From contig DAIDIE010000005.1 in the NCBI GenBank assembly GCA_027459505.1, positions 1-37,287 on the forward strand: a DNA stretch of 37,287 bases. The letters are read 5' to 3'. The stretch is from Acidobacteriota bacterium. Lineage in GTDB: Bacteria > Acidobacteriota > Terriglobia > Terriglobales > SCQP01. Within the stretch, counting starts at the first letter, position 1; the number at the start of each line of letters is the position of its first letter. Shown here piece by piece: positions 17,194 to 25,072 of the stretch. The notes below the pieces were generated by a model that did no database searches, was not told the DNA's origin, and saw only the letters and a list, made by a program, of their open reading frames with translations. Both the position numbers and the translations under genes were made by a program.

Positions 17194-17282
17194 GTGCACC
17201 TTTTGCGGGACCTCGATCCGTCCTGTGAGTTCCACGGCCCCTGTCTGGCTGTGACGTTCATCCCGCAAAAGGAGCTGTGCAC
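17194..17282 (+). promoter_or_regulatory. Leader hairpin covering the permease ribosome binding site
   Basis: A perfect 12-bp inverted repeat pairs CCTTTTGCGGGA (17199-17210) with TCCCGCAAAAGG (17261-17272). The pairing can continue after a 4-base bulge, GTGCA (17194-17198) with TGCAC (17278-17282). The Shine-Dalgarno sequence AAAAGGAG (17267-17274) lies in the 3' arm, and the preferred GTG start is at 17283. The 50-base loop contains further short pairings (GTG/CAC around 17225-17235). Folded this way the message would hide its ribosome binding site, so this is a candidate translational switch. No known riboswitch class was recognised. GTGCAC also occurs once more just upstream, at 17181-17186. 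Confidence 0.6.
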
Positions 17283-19067
17283 GTGTCAGATACCACCACT
17301 TCCTCGACTGAGCTGAAGCCTACCCTTGGGCTGACCGGCTTAACTATGAATGCCATGGCGCTGATCGCGCCGGGCGCCTTCCTTTGGCTGACGTTCCAGG
17401 TCCAGGCCGCTACCGGTTCCACCGCACCCGCCATGTGGGCGGGCATTGTCCTGGCCTTGCTGCTCTGCCTGGCCACCGCCGTCTGCTATGCCGAGATGGC
17501 CAAACTCTACCCCGGCACCGGCAGTTCCTATTACTTCGCCGAACAGAGCTTCCTCAACCACGACCGCGCCTGGAAGTACGCTCGCATCTCCAAGTTCATT
17601 GTCGGCTGGGCCTCCCACCTCTATTACTGGATTTATCCCGGCGTGATGGTGGGCGTCATGGGTGTCTTGTGCGGCTACCTCGCCGGTACCCTCTGGCCCA
17701 ATTTCATGAGCGCCACCAATCCTGGACCGCTCTTCATGATGCTGATTGCGGTGGCCACCGCTTTTGGTGTTGCCTACATCGCTCATCGCGGCGTCAATGG
17801 CTCTACCTCGGTCAACATCGCCATCAACATCATCCAGATCTCCGCGCTGCTGGTCTTCTCGGTAATGGCGATTCACTACCGGTCCACCCATCCCGCCGGC
17901 AGCGTGGCGCGCCAGTTTGACCCCACCAGCGGCGCCAGCTACGGCTATCAGTTCCAGACGCAAAAAGACGGCACCATCGTGCGCGACTCCGCCGGCGTTC
18001 CTCAGCCCCTGCTGGGCAGCAACGGCAAACCGGTGGCCTACACCGTCTCTTACCCTGCGAAGGATGCCAGCGGCAACTTCGTCTCCCACCCCAGCGCCTC
18101 CAGCGTGGTGGGCATCCACGGCATGAGTTCCATGTTCATTCAGGCCACCGTGGCCATCCTCATCCTCGTGGGCTTTGAATCCGTAACCGCCATGGGCGGT
18201 GAAGCCAAAGACCCGAAGCGCAACGTCCCCATCGCCGTCATCACCTCACTCGTGGTTCAGGGAGCGTTCTGTTATCTGGTCGAGTACTTTGCCGCTAATT
18301 ACTTGTTAAACAGCGGCTATACCATGACCTTTGCGCAGGGCTCGGCGGCGCCCATCGGCGACATGATGACGCTGGTCGGCGACGCCCTCCTCGGCCCCGG
18401 CAAAGGTCACATCTTCATGTTGATTGAGGCCTTCACCGTCTTCCTGGCCATCATCGGAACCACCCTCTCCTGCATGAACACCGGCGCGCGCGTCACTTAC
18501 GCCATGGGGAAGGACCAGGAGGTCCCCGAGCACTTTGGTATGCTGCACGGCAAAAACCTCACCCCCTACCGCGCCATCTGGACGTTGGCCGGCATCTCCG
18601 CCATCGTCGGCTGTATCGCCGTCAGCATGGTCTTCGGTGACGCCTCCGCGCCCACCGACGCCGCCATCGCCGCACTGCCTCATGGACTGCTCTCCAGTTG
18701 GGGCTACACCTCCCACGCCACCATGGCGGCTTTGCCGCAGTCGATGTTGACCATTACCCTGGCCTCCAACTTCGGCACCTTCCTGCTCTACGGCATGAGC
18801 TGCATCCTCTGCATGGTGGCCTTCTACAAACACCCTAGGTACAGCGTGGTGCGCCACACCCTGATCCCGATCTTCGGGTTGCTTGCCAATCTGGCCTGCA
18901 TGGCCTTCTATCTCATCGGGCCCTTCATGGGTTACGGCACCAAGATGGAACCCCTGCTGGCGTTGGGGATCGCCGCCGTCTGGGGCATCTACGGCGCCAT
19001 CTATTTCGTGCGCTCGTCAAAGAAGACGGGCCGCACCACCCTGGTCGCGGTTCGCGCCTCGCAGTGA
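17283..19067 (+). CDS. APC-superfamily permease
   Basis: 594 aa, about 12 membrane helices. The N-terminus LGLTGLTMNAMALIAPGAFLW is the first helix of amino acid/polyamine/organocation permeases, with a small-residue break in the helix. GFESVTAMGGEAKDPKRNVP is the classic APC segment at helix 6 and the following loop. A polar insert of about 85 residues, around 205-290 (RSTHPAGSVARQF to NFVSHPSASS), interrupts the fold and is probably an external loop; it is longer than usual. The substrate is likely an amino acid or amine. An upstream GTG at 17277 is only two bases from the Shine-Dalgarno site; the GTG at 17283 has an 8-base spacing and is preferred. Confidence 0.88.
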   Translation: MSDTTTSSTELKPTLGLTGLTMNAMALIAPGAFLWLTFQVQAATGSTAPAMWAGIVLALLLCLATAVCYAEMAKLYPGTGSSYYFAEQSFLNHDRAWKYARISKFIVGWASHLYYWIYPGVMVGVMGVLCGYLAGTLWPNFMSATNPGPLFMMLIAVATAFGVAYIAHRGVNGSTSVNIAINIIQISALLVFSVMAIHYRSTHPAGSVARQFDPTSGASYGYQFQTQKDGTIVRDSAGVPQPLLGSNGKPVAYTVSYPAKDASGNFVSHPSASSVVGIHGMSSMFIQATVAILILVGFESVTAMGGEAKDPKRNVPIAVITSLVVQGAFCYLVEYFAANYLLNSGYTMTFAQGSAAPIGDMMTLVGDALLGPGKGHIFMLIEAFTVFLAIIGTTLSCMNTGARVTYAMGKDQEVPEHFGMLHGKNLTPYRAIWTLAGISAIVGCIAVSMVFGDASAPTDAAIAALPHGLLSSWGYTSHATMAALPQSMLTITLASNFGTFLLYGMSCILCMVAFYKHPRYSVVRHTLIPIFGLLANLACMAFYLIGPFMGYGTKMEPLLALGIAAVWGIYGAIYFVRSSKKTGRTTLVAVRASQ

Positions 19068-19162
19068 CAACAACGAGGGCGTCCACCGCCGCTCCGGCGC
19101 TGGACGCCCTTCTCTTCACCCACCGCTCCCCACCGCCCCGCACGCGGTAGCAAGGTACTTGC

Positions 19163-19993
19163 ATGTTGACCCTGGATTACGCCCAGCTCTCTGACCCCGG
19201 CAGTCAGCGCGAGCACAACGAAGACGCCCTCGGCGTGTTCGTCCCCTCCTCTCCTTCGCAAACCCGTAGTCACGGCTTCTTATTCGTGCTGGCCGATGGC
19301 GTTGGTGGCCACTCCCATGGCGAGGTCGCCTCCAACCTCGCCGTTCGCCGGCTTCTCGAGGACTTCGCCGACTCCCCCAGCGCCGAGCTTCCCGCGCCCC
19401 TGCTGCAACGCCTCGCCATCGCCGCCAACACCGCAATATTTGAACAGGGTCTCAAAATGCCCCTGCAGGGCGCCCCCATGGCGACCACTTTGGTCACCTG
19501 CCTCTTGCGCTATGACCGCGCCACCATCGCTCATGTGGGCGACTCGCGCTGCTACCTTCTGCGCGATGGCCGGCTTAAGCTGCTTACCCGCGACCACACC
19601 GTCGCCGCCGACCAGGTGCGCCTCGGCCTGCTCTCGGTACTGGAGAGCGCTCAAGCCGCTACCGCCACCATGCTCAGCCGCTCGCTCGGTTCCGAGTTGA
19701 TGGTCAACGTGGATGTCAATGAAATCCAGGTTTATCCCGGAGACCTCCTCCTGCTCTGCACCGACGGCTTCTATGCCTCACTCCGGGAGCAGGATTTCCT
19801 CGAAGCCCTCAGCCTGCAAGGCCACTACACCGCCCCCGCCCTGGAACGCGCCGCCCGGCAGTTGGTGGCGGTTGCTAATCGCCGGGACGGCAGCGACAAT
19901 ATCAGCGTCCAACTGATCGCTGTGCGCAGCGTCGAGCACATCGGCATGTACCGCGGCCGGCCCTACGCCCTGCGCACCCGGGAGGGCGCATGA
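19163..19993 (+). CDS. PP2C-type protein serine/threonine phosphatase
   Basis: 276 aa soluble phosphatase of the bacterial PrpC/Stp1 kind. Metal-binding acidic motifs are all present: QREHNEDALG (residues 16-25), VLADGVGGHSHGE (42-54), HVGDSRCYLLRDG (124-136), LLLLCTDGFYAS (about 190-201) and DNISVQL (about 249-255). These bind the Mn2+/Mg2+ pair that dephosphorylates Ser/Thr. The gene overlaps the downstream kinase gene as ATGA, so kinase and phosphatase are made together and presumably oppose each other on shared substrates. Confidence 0.93.
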   Translation: MLTLDYAQLSDPGSQREHNEDALGVFVPSSPSQTRSHGFLFVLADGVGGHSHGEVASNLAVRRLLEDFADSPSAELPAPLLQRLAIAANTAIFEQGLKMPLQGAPMATTLVTCLLRYDRATIAHVGDSRCYLLRDGRLKLLTRDHTVAADQVRLGLLSVLESAQAATATMLSRSLGSELMVNVDVNEIQVYPGDLLLLCTDGFYASLREQDFLEALSLQGHYTAPALERAARQLVAVANRRDGSDNISVQLIAVRSVEHIGMYRGRPYALRTREGA

Positions 19994-21003
19994 GCTCGAG
20001 CGCGTCCCTCTCCCAAGGCCCGTCTCTTATGAACGAACTGCGCGCCGGCAGCCGCCTGGATCACTACCTCATCGACGCCCTGGTGGCACGCAGCGGCATG
20101 GCCTCCATCTTCCGCGCCACCGATGAGCGCACCCAGCGCACCGTCGCCATCAAGGTTCCCCACCTCGAAATGGAGAGCGATCCCATTTTCTACGAGCGCT
20201 TCAAACGCGAGGAAACCATTGGCCTGCAGTTGCAGCACCCCGGCGTCATGCGTGTCCTCGCCGATGGTGAGAGCGCTGAGCGCAGCCGCCTATACATCGT
20301 CATGGAGTGGGTTCCCGGGCAGCTCTTGCGCCACGTGCTGCAACAGCAAAAACCCATGCCCATCGAGCGCGCCATCGCCCTCAGCGCCCAGATCTGCGAT
20401 TCCCTGGACTACATTCACGCCCATGGCATCGCTCACCGCGACCTCAAGCCGGAAAACATCATGATCGACGAGCACGATCACGCCAAGCTCATCGATTTCG
20501 GCTTGGCCGCCAGTGAGGCCGCCCGCCGCATCACCTTTACCAGCCTTTCCCAGACCATGGGAACGCCGGACTATATCTCGCCCGAGCAGGTCAAAGGCAA
20601 GCGCGGTGATGCCCGCAGCGATATCTATGCGCTCGGCGTCATGCTCTACGAGATGGTCTCCGGGCACGTTCCCTTCCAGGGCTCCAACGCGCTGGCCACC
20701 ATGAACGACCGTTTGGTCAACGCCCCTGTGCCGCCCACCGTGCATAACCCGTCGATAAGTCCCCAGCTTCAGGAAGTTATCTACCGCGCGCTGGAACGTG
20801 ACCCCGCCGCCCGCTACGCCAGCGCCCGGGAATTTGCCTGGGATCTGCGGCACCTCGATGAGGTGGGTGTCACCGACCGGACCGAGTTGCACGATTGGCG
20901 CCACCGGCGCCCCTCCTGGCTTCGCCGCGGCGGCTTCTACCTGCTGCTGCTGTTGATTCCAGTGGTGGTGTTCGGACTTTTGATTTATGTCGCCCGTCAT
21001 TAA
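19990..21003 (+). CDS. Membrane-anchored Hanks-type Ser/Thr protein kinase
   Basis: 337 aa. The kinase domain spans residues about 24-290, with Lys55 in TVAIKV, Glu74 in the alpha-C helix, catalytic AHRDLKPENIM (D151, N156), IDFGLA (D169) and GTPDYISPEQ. The glycine-rich loop is degenerate: LVARSGMASIF instead of GxGGMGxV. The catalytic residues are intact, so activity is expected. A single C-terminal helix (FYLLLLLIPVVVFGLLIYVA, about 313-333) ends four residues before the stop, so the protein is tail-anchored and has no extracellular sensor domain. A second possible start is the ATG at 20029. The input signal probably comes from partners such as the neighbouring GAF proteins. Confidence 0.93.
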   Translation: MSSSASLSQGPSLMNELRAGSRLDHYLIDALVARSGMASIFRATDERTQRTVAIKVPHLEMESDPIFYERFKREETIGLQLQHPGVMRVLADGESAERSRLYIVMEWVPGQLLRHVLQQQKPMPIERAIALSAQICDSLDYIHAHGIAHRDLKPENIMIDEHDHAKLIDFGLAASEAARRITFTSLSQTMGTPDYISPEQVKGKRGDARSDIYALGVMLYEMVSGHVPFQGSNALATMNDRLVNAPVPPTVHNPSISPQLQEVIYRALERDPAARYASAREFAWDLRHLDEVGVTDRTELHDWRHRRPSWLRRGGFYLLLLLIPVVVFGLLIYVARH

Positions 21004-21108
21004 CGGCGTTGCGCGTCAGCCGCGGCCGCTTACGGCATTGCCGCCGCATATACCCGGCATCTGTATTTTGAATTGGCCTTTACTCGCGCTCACTAACTAA
21101 ACTTACTC

Positions 21109-21783
21109 ATGGCCAACGCATTCAAAACCCTCTTCGAAGCGCCGCCCTCCGAGGCCGTCTCCCCCGAGTCGTTGCTGGAGATGCTCAACGGCGTCGCCAT
21201 CCGTCTCGGGCTGCATCGCGATACCGACCAGATGGTTTACGAGCTCACCCATGTGCTGCTCAAGGGCTGCGCCGCCGACTCCTGCTTTATCTATCTTTAC
21301 GACGAGGCCACCCGCGAACTGGTGCTGCGCGGCGCCAGCAACTCCCATCCCGGCGAACTCGGCCGCCTGCGCATGCGTCTCGGGGAAGGCATCACCGGCT
21401 GGGTCGCCCAGCAGCGCCGCCCCGTCGCCATCAGCTACGGCGCCATGCGCGACCCGCGCTTCAAACTCTATTCCGCGCTGCCCGAGGATCGCTTCGAGGC
21501 CTTCCTCTCCGTCCCCGTCATTCACCAGAACAGCCTGCTGGGGGTCATCAACATTCAGCACGCGGCGGTTCACGAACATTCCTCCATGGAGATTCGCGCC
21601 CTCTCCACCGCTGGCCTGGTCCTGGGCGAAGCCCTCGACCGCCGCGCTCGCGAGCAACAGGCGCTTAGCAACCATGCCGCCCAACTGCGCCGTATCCGGA
21701 ACCGCAACCTCGTGTTCGCCTGCGGCCTCGCGCTGGCCGCTTTGACCGCCGCGTTTCACACGTTCGTCTTTCGTCTGTTCTGA
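21109..21783 (+). CDS. GAF-domain protein with C-terminal membrane anchor
   Basis: 224 aa. A GAF domain covers residues about 20-185 (CFIYLYDEATRELVLRGASN, GEGITGWVAQQRRPVAIS, FEAFLSVPVIHQNSLLGVIN). The C-terminus is one helix (LVFACGLALAALTAAFHTFV), so the protein is tail-anchored like the kinase encoded before it. GAF domains bind small ligands or serve as dimerisation modules; no ligand can be named. The GAF part is closely similar, even at DNA level (compare 21388-21430 with 22066-22108), to the first GAF domain of the next gene, which indicates tandem duplication. The kinase is 105 bases upstream and the next gene 22 bases downstream. Confidence 0.88.
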   Translation: MANAFKTLFEAPPSEAVSPESLLEMLNGVAIRLGLHRDTDQMVYELTHVLLKGCAADSCFIYLYDEATRELVLRGASNSHPGELGRLRMRLGEGITGWVAQQRRPVAISYGAMRDPRFKLYSALPEDRFEAFLSVPVIHQNSLLGVINIQHAAVHEHSSMEIRALSTAGLVLGEALDRRAREQQALSNHAAQLRRIRNRNLVFACGLALAALTAAFHTFVFRLF

Positions 21784-21805
21784 GCCGCTTTAAGGAGACG
21801 TTGTC

Positions 21806-22987
21806 ATGCCCACCATTGCCGAAACCACCTACATCGCCCGCCTGGAGGCGCTGGTCGAAATGCTGCAGGAGGCCGCGCTGCGCCTCAACCGCCACCAGGA
21901 CCTCGAGCAGTTGCTGCATGACGTGGTGGACCTGTGCATGGAGGGAGAGCAGGCCGACTCCTGTTTTGTCTACTTGTACGACTCCCAGACCGGTGAGCTG
22001 GTGCTGCGCGCCGCCAACAACTCCCACCCCGACGAGGTGGGCCGCCTCCGCATGCGCATCGGCGAGGGCATTACCGGCTGGGTCGCCCAGCAGCGCCGTC
22101 CTGTCGCCATCGCTTCGCAGGCCATGAGCGATCCCCGCTTCAAGTTCTACTCCGCTCTGCCGGAAGACCAGTTTGAAGCCTTCCTCTCCGTGCCCATCCT
22201 GTACCGCAACGTGGTGCTGGGCGTTATCAACCTGCAGCACCGTGCCGTGCACCAGCATGACCCGGCGGAAATCAAAGCCCTCACCACCATCGGATTCATG
22301 CTCGGCGAAGCACTCGACCGCAGCCAGCAGACCCAGGCTCGCGACGCCGCGCTGGCGCGCATGCGCCAATTGGCCCGCTTCGCCGATCTGCTGCGCAATC
22401 CGCTGCCCCGCGGCGATAGTGGTGGCCCCTCGCGCATTCTGGAAGCGCTCGCCCAGGGCGCCGCCTTTTCCGCCCTCGCGCTCTGTAGCGGAAGCGCATC
22501 CAAAGCGCCTCGCGTTACCCTCTATGCCGCTCCTGGCGAAGCGCCGCTCAACGTCGAAGACGCCGACTGGAGCGCCCTGCTTGAAGGCGCCGCCAACTCC
22601 CCCTCCGGCCTGCTTTGCTATCCGCTGGCCAGCCATGACGGAACGGTGCTCGGCCTGCTGGCCCGTGCCGCTGCCGCTCCTGCGCAGCCCAGTCCTGACG
22701 CTCTCACCCAGCGCACCGCCCTGCTGCACATGTTGGCTGCCGCCGTCGAACGCGATGAGTTCCGCAACCGCTGCCTGGAATTCGAGCGCACGCTCGAAGA
22801 CCGCAAGATCATCGAGCGCGCCAAGGGCATTATTCAGAAAGAGCGCAACGTCTCCGAAGAGGAGGCCTACCGCCTGCTGCAGCAGGAGAGCCGCCGCAAC
22901 CGCAAGCCCATGGTCACCATCGCCCAGGCTTTGCTCACTAGCCGCTCGCTGGTCTCCGACAACCCGCCCCGCACCGAGGCGCAGTAG
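21806..22987 (+). CDS. GAF-ANTAR protein, probable RNA-binding antiterminator
   Basis: 393 aa. Residues about 15-175 are a GAF domain nearly the same as in the preceding gene. Residues about 205-320 look like a second, degenerate GAF domain (LCYPLASHDGTVLGLLARAA). Residues about 325-385 are an ANTAR domain (DRKIIERAKGIIQKERNVSE, then EAYRLLQQESRRNRKPM). ANTAR is a three-helix RNA-binding domain that stabilises paired hairpins with six-base loops and so prevents termination. The start ATG at 21831 in the sequence follows AAGGAGACG closely. Unlike classical ANTAR regulators there is no receiver domain; the GAF domains presumably carry the signal. It ends the kinase/phosphatase/GAF cluster. I found no certain target RNA in the window. 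Confidence 0.9.
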   Translation: MPTIAETTYIARLEALVEMLQEAALRLNRHQDLEQLLHDVVDLCMEGEQADSCFVYLYDSQTGELVLRAANNSHPDEVGRLRMRIGEGITGWVAQQRRPVAIASQAMSDPRFKFYSALPEDQFEAFLSVPILYRNVVLGVINLQHRAVHQHDPAEIKALTTIGFMLGEALDRSQQTQARDAALARMRQLARFADLLRNPLPRGDSGGPSRILEALAQGAAFSALALCSGSASKAPRVTLYAAPGEAPLNVEDADWSALLEGAANSPSGLLCYPLASHDGTVLGLLARAAAAPAQPSPDALTQRTALLHMLAAAVERDEFRNRCLEFERTLEDRKIIERAKGIIQKERNVSEEEAYRLLQQESRRNRKPMVTIAQALLTSRSLVSDNPPRTEAQ

Positions 22988-23057
22988 CTCAGGCCGGCTG
23001 GCGTCCGCACCCCTAAACAATGTAAAATCATAGGGTTCTCTATTTCATCTGGCGCTC

Positions 23058-23075
23058 ACAGGGCGCCCTGTTTTT
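23058..23075. promoter_or_regulatory. Palindrome with T run before the zinc-ribbon gene
   Basis: ACAGGGCGCCCTGT is a 14-bp perfect palindrome (23058-23071) followed by five T (23071-23075). It may end the GAF-ANTAR transcript or act as an operator or leader for the small gene starting at 23090, whose ribosome binding site GGAGGA is at 23078-23083. A possible -10 box TAAAAT lies at 23023-23028. Both readings are inferences. Confidence 0.5.
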
Positions 23076-23089
23076 GTGGAGGAAGTCCG

Positions 23090-23266
23090 ATGGGCAAGGT
23101 AGCCAAGACCGGTGATCGCGCCAAGGCGTCGGCGGAAGTGCAGCAGAGCTGCCCCAAGTGCGGCAAGCCGGTGCGTATTGTCAAGCGGGTTCGCAATCGC
23201 GAAATGGGCATCGCGGGAGGCATGTTCCTCTCCTGCTCCGCCTGCGAATTCGCCGAAAAGCTGTAG
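23090..23266 (+). CDS. 58-residue zinc-ribbon protein
   Basis: 58 aa. The start ATG has GGAGGA six bases upstream. Two CxxC knuckles are visible, C21-P-K-C24 and C49-S-A-C52, separated by a basic segment (PVRIVKRVRNRE). This is a treble-clef or zinc-ribbon arrangement typical of small nucleic-acid-binding or ribosome-associated proteins. The N-terminus is rich in Lys and Ala. The gene is flanked by a palindrome upstream and a strong terminator downstream, so it appears to be its own transcription unit. Function unknown. It is not homologous to any named ribosomal protein that I can recognise. Confidence 0.8.
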   Translation: MGKVAKTGDRAKASAEVQQSCPKCGKPVRIVKRVRNREMGIAGGMFLSCSACEFAEKL

Positions 23267-23303
23267 GCTGCGCCTCGCGCCGCTCTGCAGCCGCAAAAAG
23301 TTC

Positions 23304-23345
23304 AGGGCGCCGGAACCCTTCGTCCCGGCGCCCTTTAGCTTTTCT
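23304..23345 (+). terminator. Terminator after the zinc-ribbon gene
   Basis: Perfect 10-bp arms (AGGGCGCCGG at 23304-23313, CCGGCGCCCT at 23325-23334) with an 11-base loop are followed by TTAGCTTTTC. It lies 38 bases after the stop of the 58-residue gene and 30 bases before the end of the converging pyruvate kinase gene. Confidence 0.8.
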
Positions 23346-23374
23346 TTCCGCCTCTCTCACGCGGCCAGCGCCGC

Positions 23375-24805
23375 CTACTCTCCCGCCCGCAAAATCTTCA
23401 TCAGGTTCGTCCGCCCCGCGATCCCGAACGGCGAGCCCGCCACAATGGCCAGCACGTCCCCTTCCCGCACCAGCCGCAGGTCCAGCAAAAGCCGCTCCGC
23501 CTTGCCCAGCATCTCGTCTGTCGTGAGAATCTCCGGCGACGGAATCGGCGACACGCCCCAGAACAGCGCTAGACGGTTTTGCGTGCGCGGGTCGGGGGCC
23601 AGCGCGTAAATCGGGCAGCGTGGACGGTAGTTGCTCACCAGCCGCGCCGTCGAACCCCCCTTGGTGAACACCGCAATTGCCCCCATGTGCAGGTCCTGCG
23701 CCGCGTGCGACACCGTCTCGGCAATGGTTTCCGGAATCGAGAGCGTCTCCCCATGCCGCCGTTGCGGAATCGGCCGCGCCATCGACTCCGCCTCCTCGAT
23801 GATGCGCGCCATCATCCGCACCGACTCCACCGGATACTTGCCGCTGGCCGTCTCCGCCGACAGCATCACCGCGTCCGTTCCGTCCAGAATCGCGTTGGCC
23901 ACGTCGCTGGCCTCCGCCCGCGTCGGCCGCGGATGTTCGGTCATCGACTCCAGCATCTGCGTTGCCGTAATCACCGGCAGCCGGTGCTCACGCGCCTTGT
24001 TGATAATGCGCTTCTGCAGCCCCGGGACCCGCTCCGGCGGCACCTCCACCCCCAGATCGCCGCGCGCCACCATCACCCCATCGGAAAACGACAGAATCTC
24101 GGAAAGCCGCTCGATCGCCTGCGGCTTCTCCAGCTTCGCGATGATCGGCGTGTCGATGCCACGCCCTTTGTTGCGTCCGGCAAAGTGCCGTATCCGTTCC
24201 CGCAGAATCTGCACGTCCTGCTCGCTGCGCACAAACGACAGCGCCACGTAATCAACGCCCTGCTCCAGGCCAAACTCCAGGTCCGTCAGGTCCTTTTCCG
24301 TTACCGCCGGAATCGAGAGACTGCTGCCCGGCAGGTTGATGCCCTTCTTTTCACGCAGCTCGCCTCCAGCCACCACCGTACAGCGCACCGTGCGCCCTTC
24401 GATGGCGTCCACGCGCAGCTCCATCAGGCCGTCGTCCAGCAGGATCGGCTCGCCCGGCCGCACCTCCGCCGCCAGATCGATGCTGGTGTAGACCCGCTCC
24501 GGCCCGCCATCCTGATCGCCGCACTCCAGACACAGGGTGCAGCCGGCAACCAGTTGCACCGCTTTGCGCTCCCGCAATTTGCCAATGCGAATCTTGGGCC
24601 CGGAAAGATCCTGCAGAATCGCAATCGGCCGCGCCAGTTCGCTGCTCACCTTGCGCAGGTTGCGGATCACCTCGCCATGCACGGCATGCTCGCCGTGCGA
24701 GAAGTTCAATCGCGCCACATCCATGCCGGCGCGCGCCAGCTCTCGCAGCATGCTGATATCGCTGGAGGCCGGCCCGATAGTGCATACAATTTTGGCTCTT
24801 CGCAT
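23375..24805 (-). CDS. pyk: Pyruvate kinase
   Basis: 476 aa, normal for bacterial pyruvate kinase, which makes pyruvate and ATP from phosphoenolpyruvate and ADP in glycolysis. The N-terminus RRAKIVCTIGPASSD and MDVARLNFSHGEH are family signatures. The catalytic Lys is in TPIIAKLEKPQAIE and the Mg/PEP site is in SDGVMVARGDLGVEVP. TRAEASDVANAILDGTDAVM completes the barrel. The C-terminal allosteric domain is present (AVFTKGGSTARLVSNYRP). The frame is open to 24892, but the ATG at 24805 is where homology should start. The gene is monocistronic. Confidence 0.96.
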   Translation of the reverse strand: MRRAKIVCTIGPASSDISMLRELARAGMDVARLNFSHGEHAVHGEVIRNLRKVSSELARPIAILQDLSGPKIRIGKLRERKAVQLVAGCTLCLECGDQDGGPERVYTSIDLAAEVRPGEPILLDDGLMELRVDAIEGRTVRCTVVAGGELREKKGINLPGSSLSIPAVTEKDLTDLEFGLEQGVDYVALSFVRSEQDVQILRERIRHFAGRNKGRGIDTPIIAKLEKPQAIERLSEILSFSDGVMVARGDLGVEVPPERVPGLQKRIINKAREHRLPVITATQMLESMTEHPRPTRAEASDVANAILDGTDAVMLSAETASGKYPVESVRMMARIIEEAESMARPIPQRRHGETLSIPETIAETVSHAAQDLHMGAIAVFTKGGSTARLVSNYRPRCPIYALAPDPRTQNRLALFWGVSPIPSPEILTTDEMLGKAERLLLDLRLVREGDVLAIVAGSPFGIAGRTNLMKILRAGE

Positions 24806-24948
24806 AGCAGGAAACACACGCCCACTCGTTCCCCGGCTGGGCATCCCGCGGCTTCCCGGGGCGGGCAGGTTCCAGTGCGAGTCTTCGAGCAAACGGAAGT
24901 ATCAATTTTACACTCCCATTGGAGCCAGACCCCGAGTCCTCATCACCA

Positions 24949-24989
24949 GCTTCACGGTCTCACTGGAGAACGTGCCAGCGACCCAACGG
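24949..24989. repeat. Dispersed mosaic repeat, copy C
   Basis: This stretch matches 67-105 with one mismatch and one indel, including the small hairpin around CACTGGAGAA. Downstream, to about 25035, there is a looser match to block 3 (GACGGGCCGTGCCTC compared with GACGAGGCCGTGCCTC). The element fills the gap between pyk and trmFO, which are divergent, so their promoters must lie in or around it. Confidence 0.7.
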
Positions 24990-25072
24990 AAAGCAATGCC
25001 GGCGGCCGGCTCAGCAGACGGGCCGTGCCTCTCCGCGCCGCCAACGCTCATTCCCCCCTGCCATAATGAAGC

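Noticed and set aside
17250-17275. CGTTCATCC in the permease leader resembles part of the glutamine riboswitch
   Set aside because: The essential downstream motif of that riboswitch is absent, and the surrounding pairing differs.
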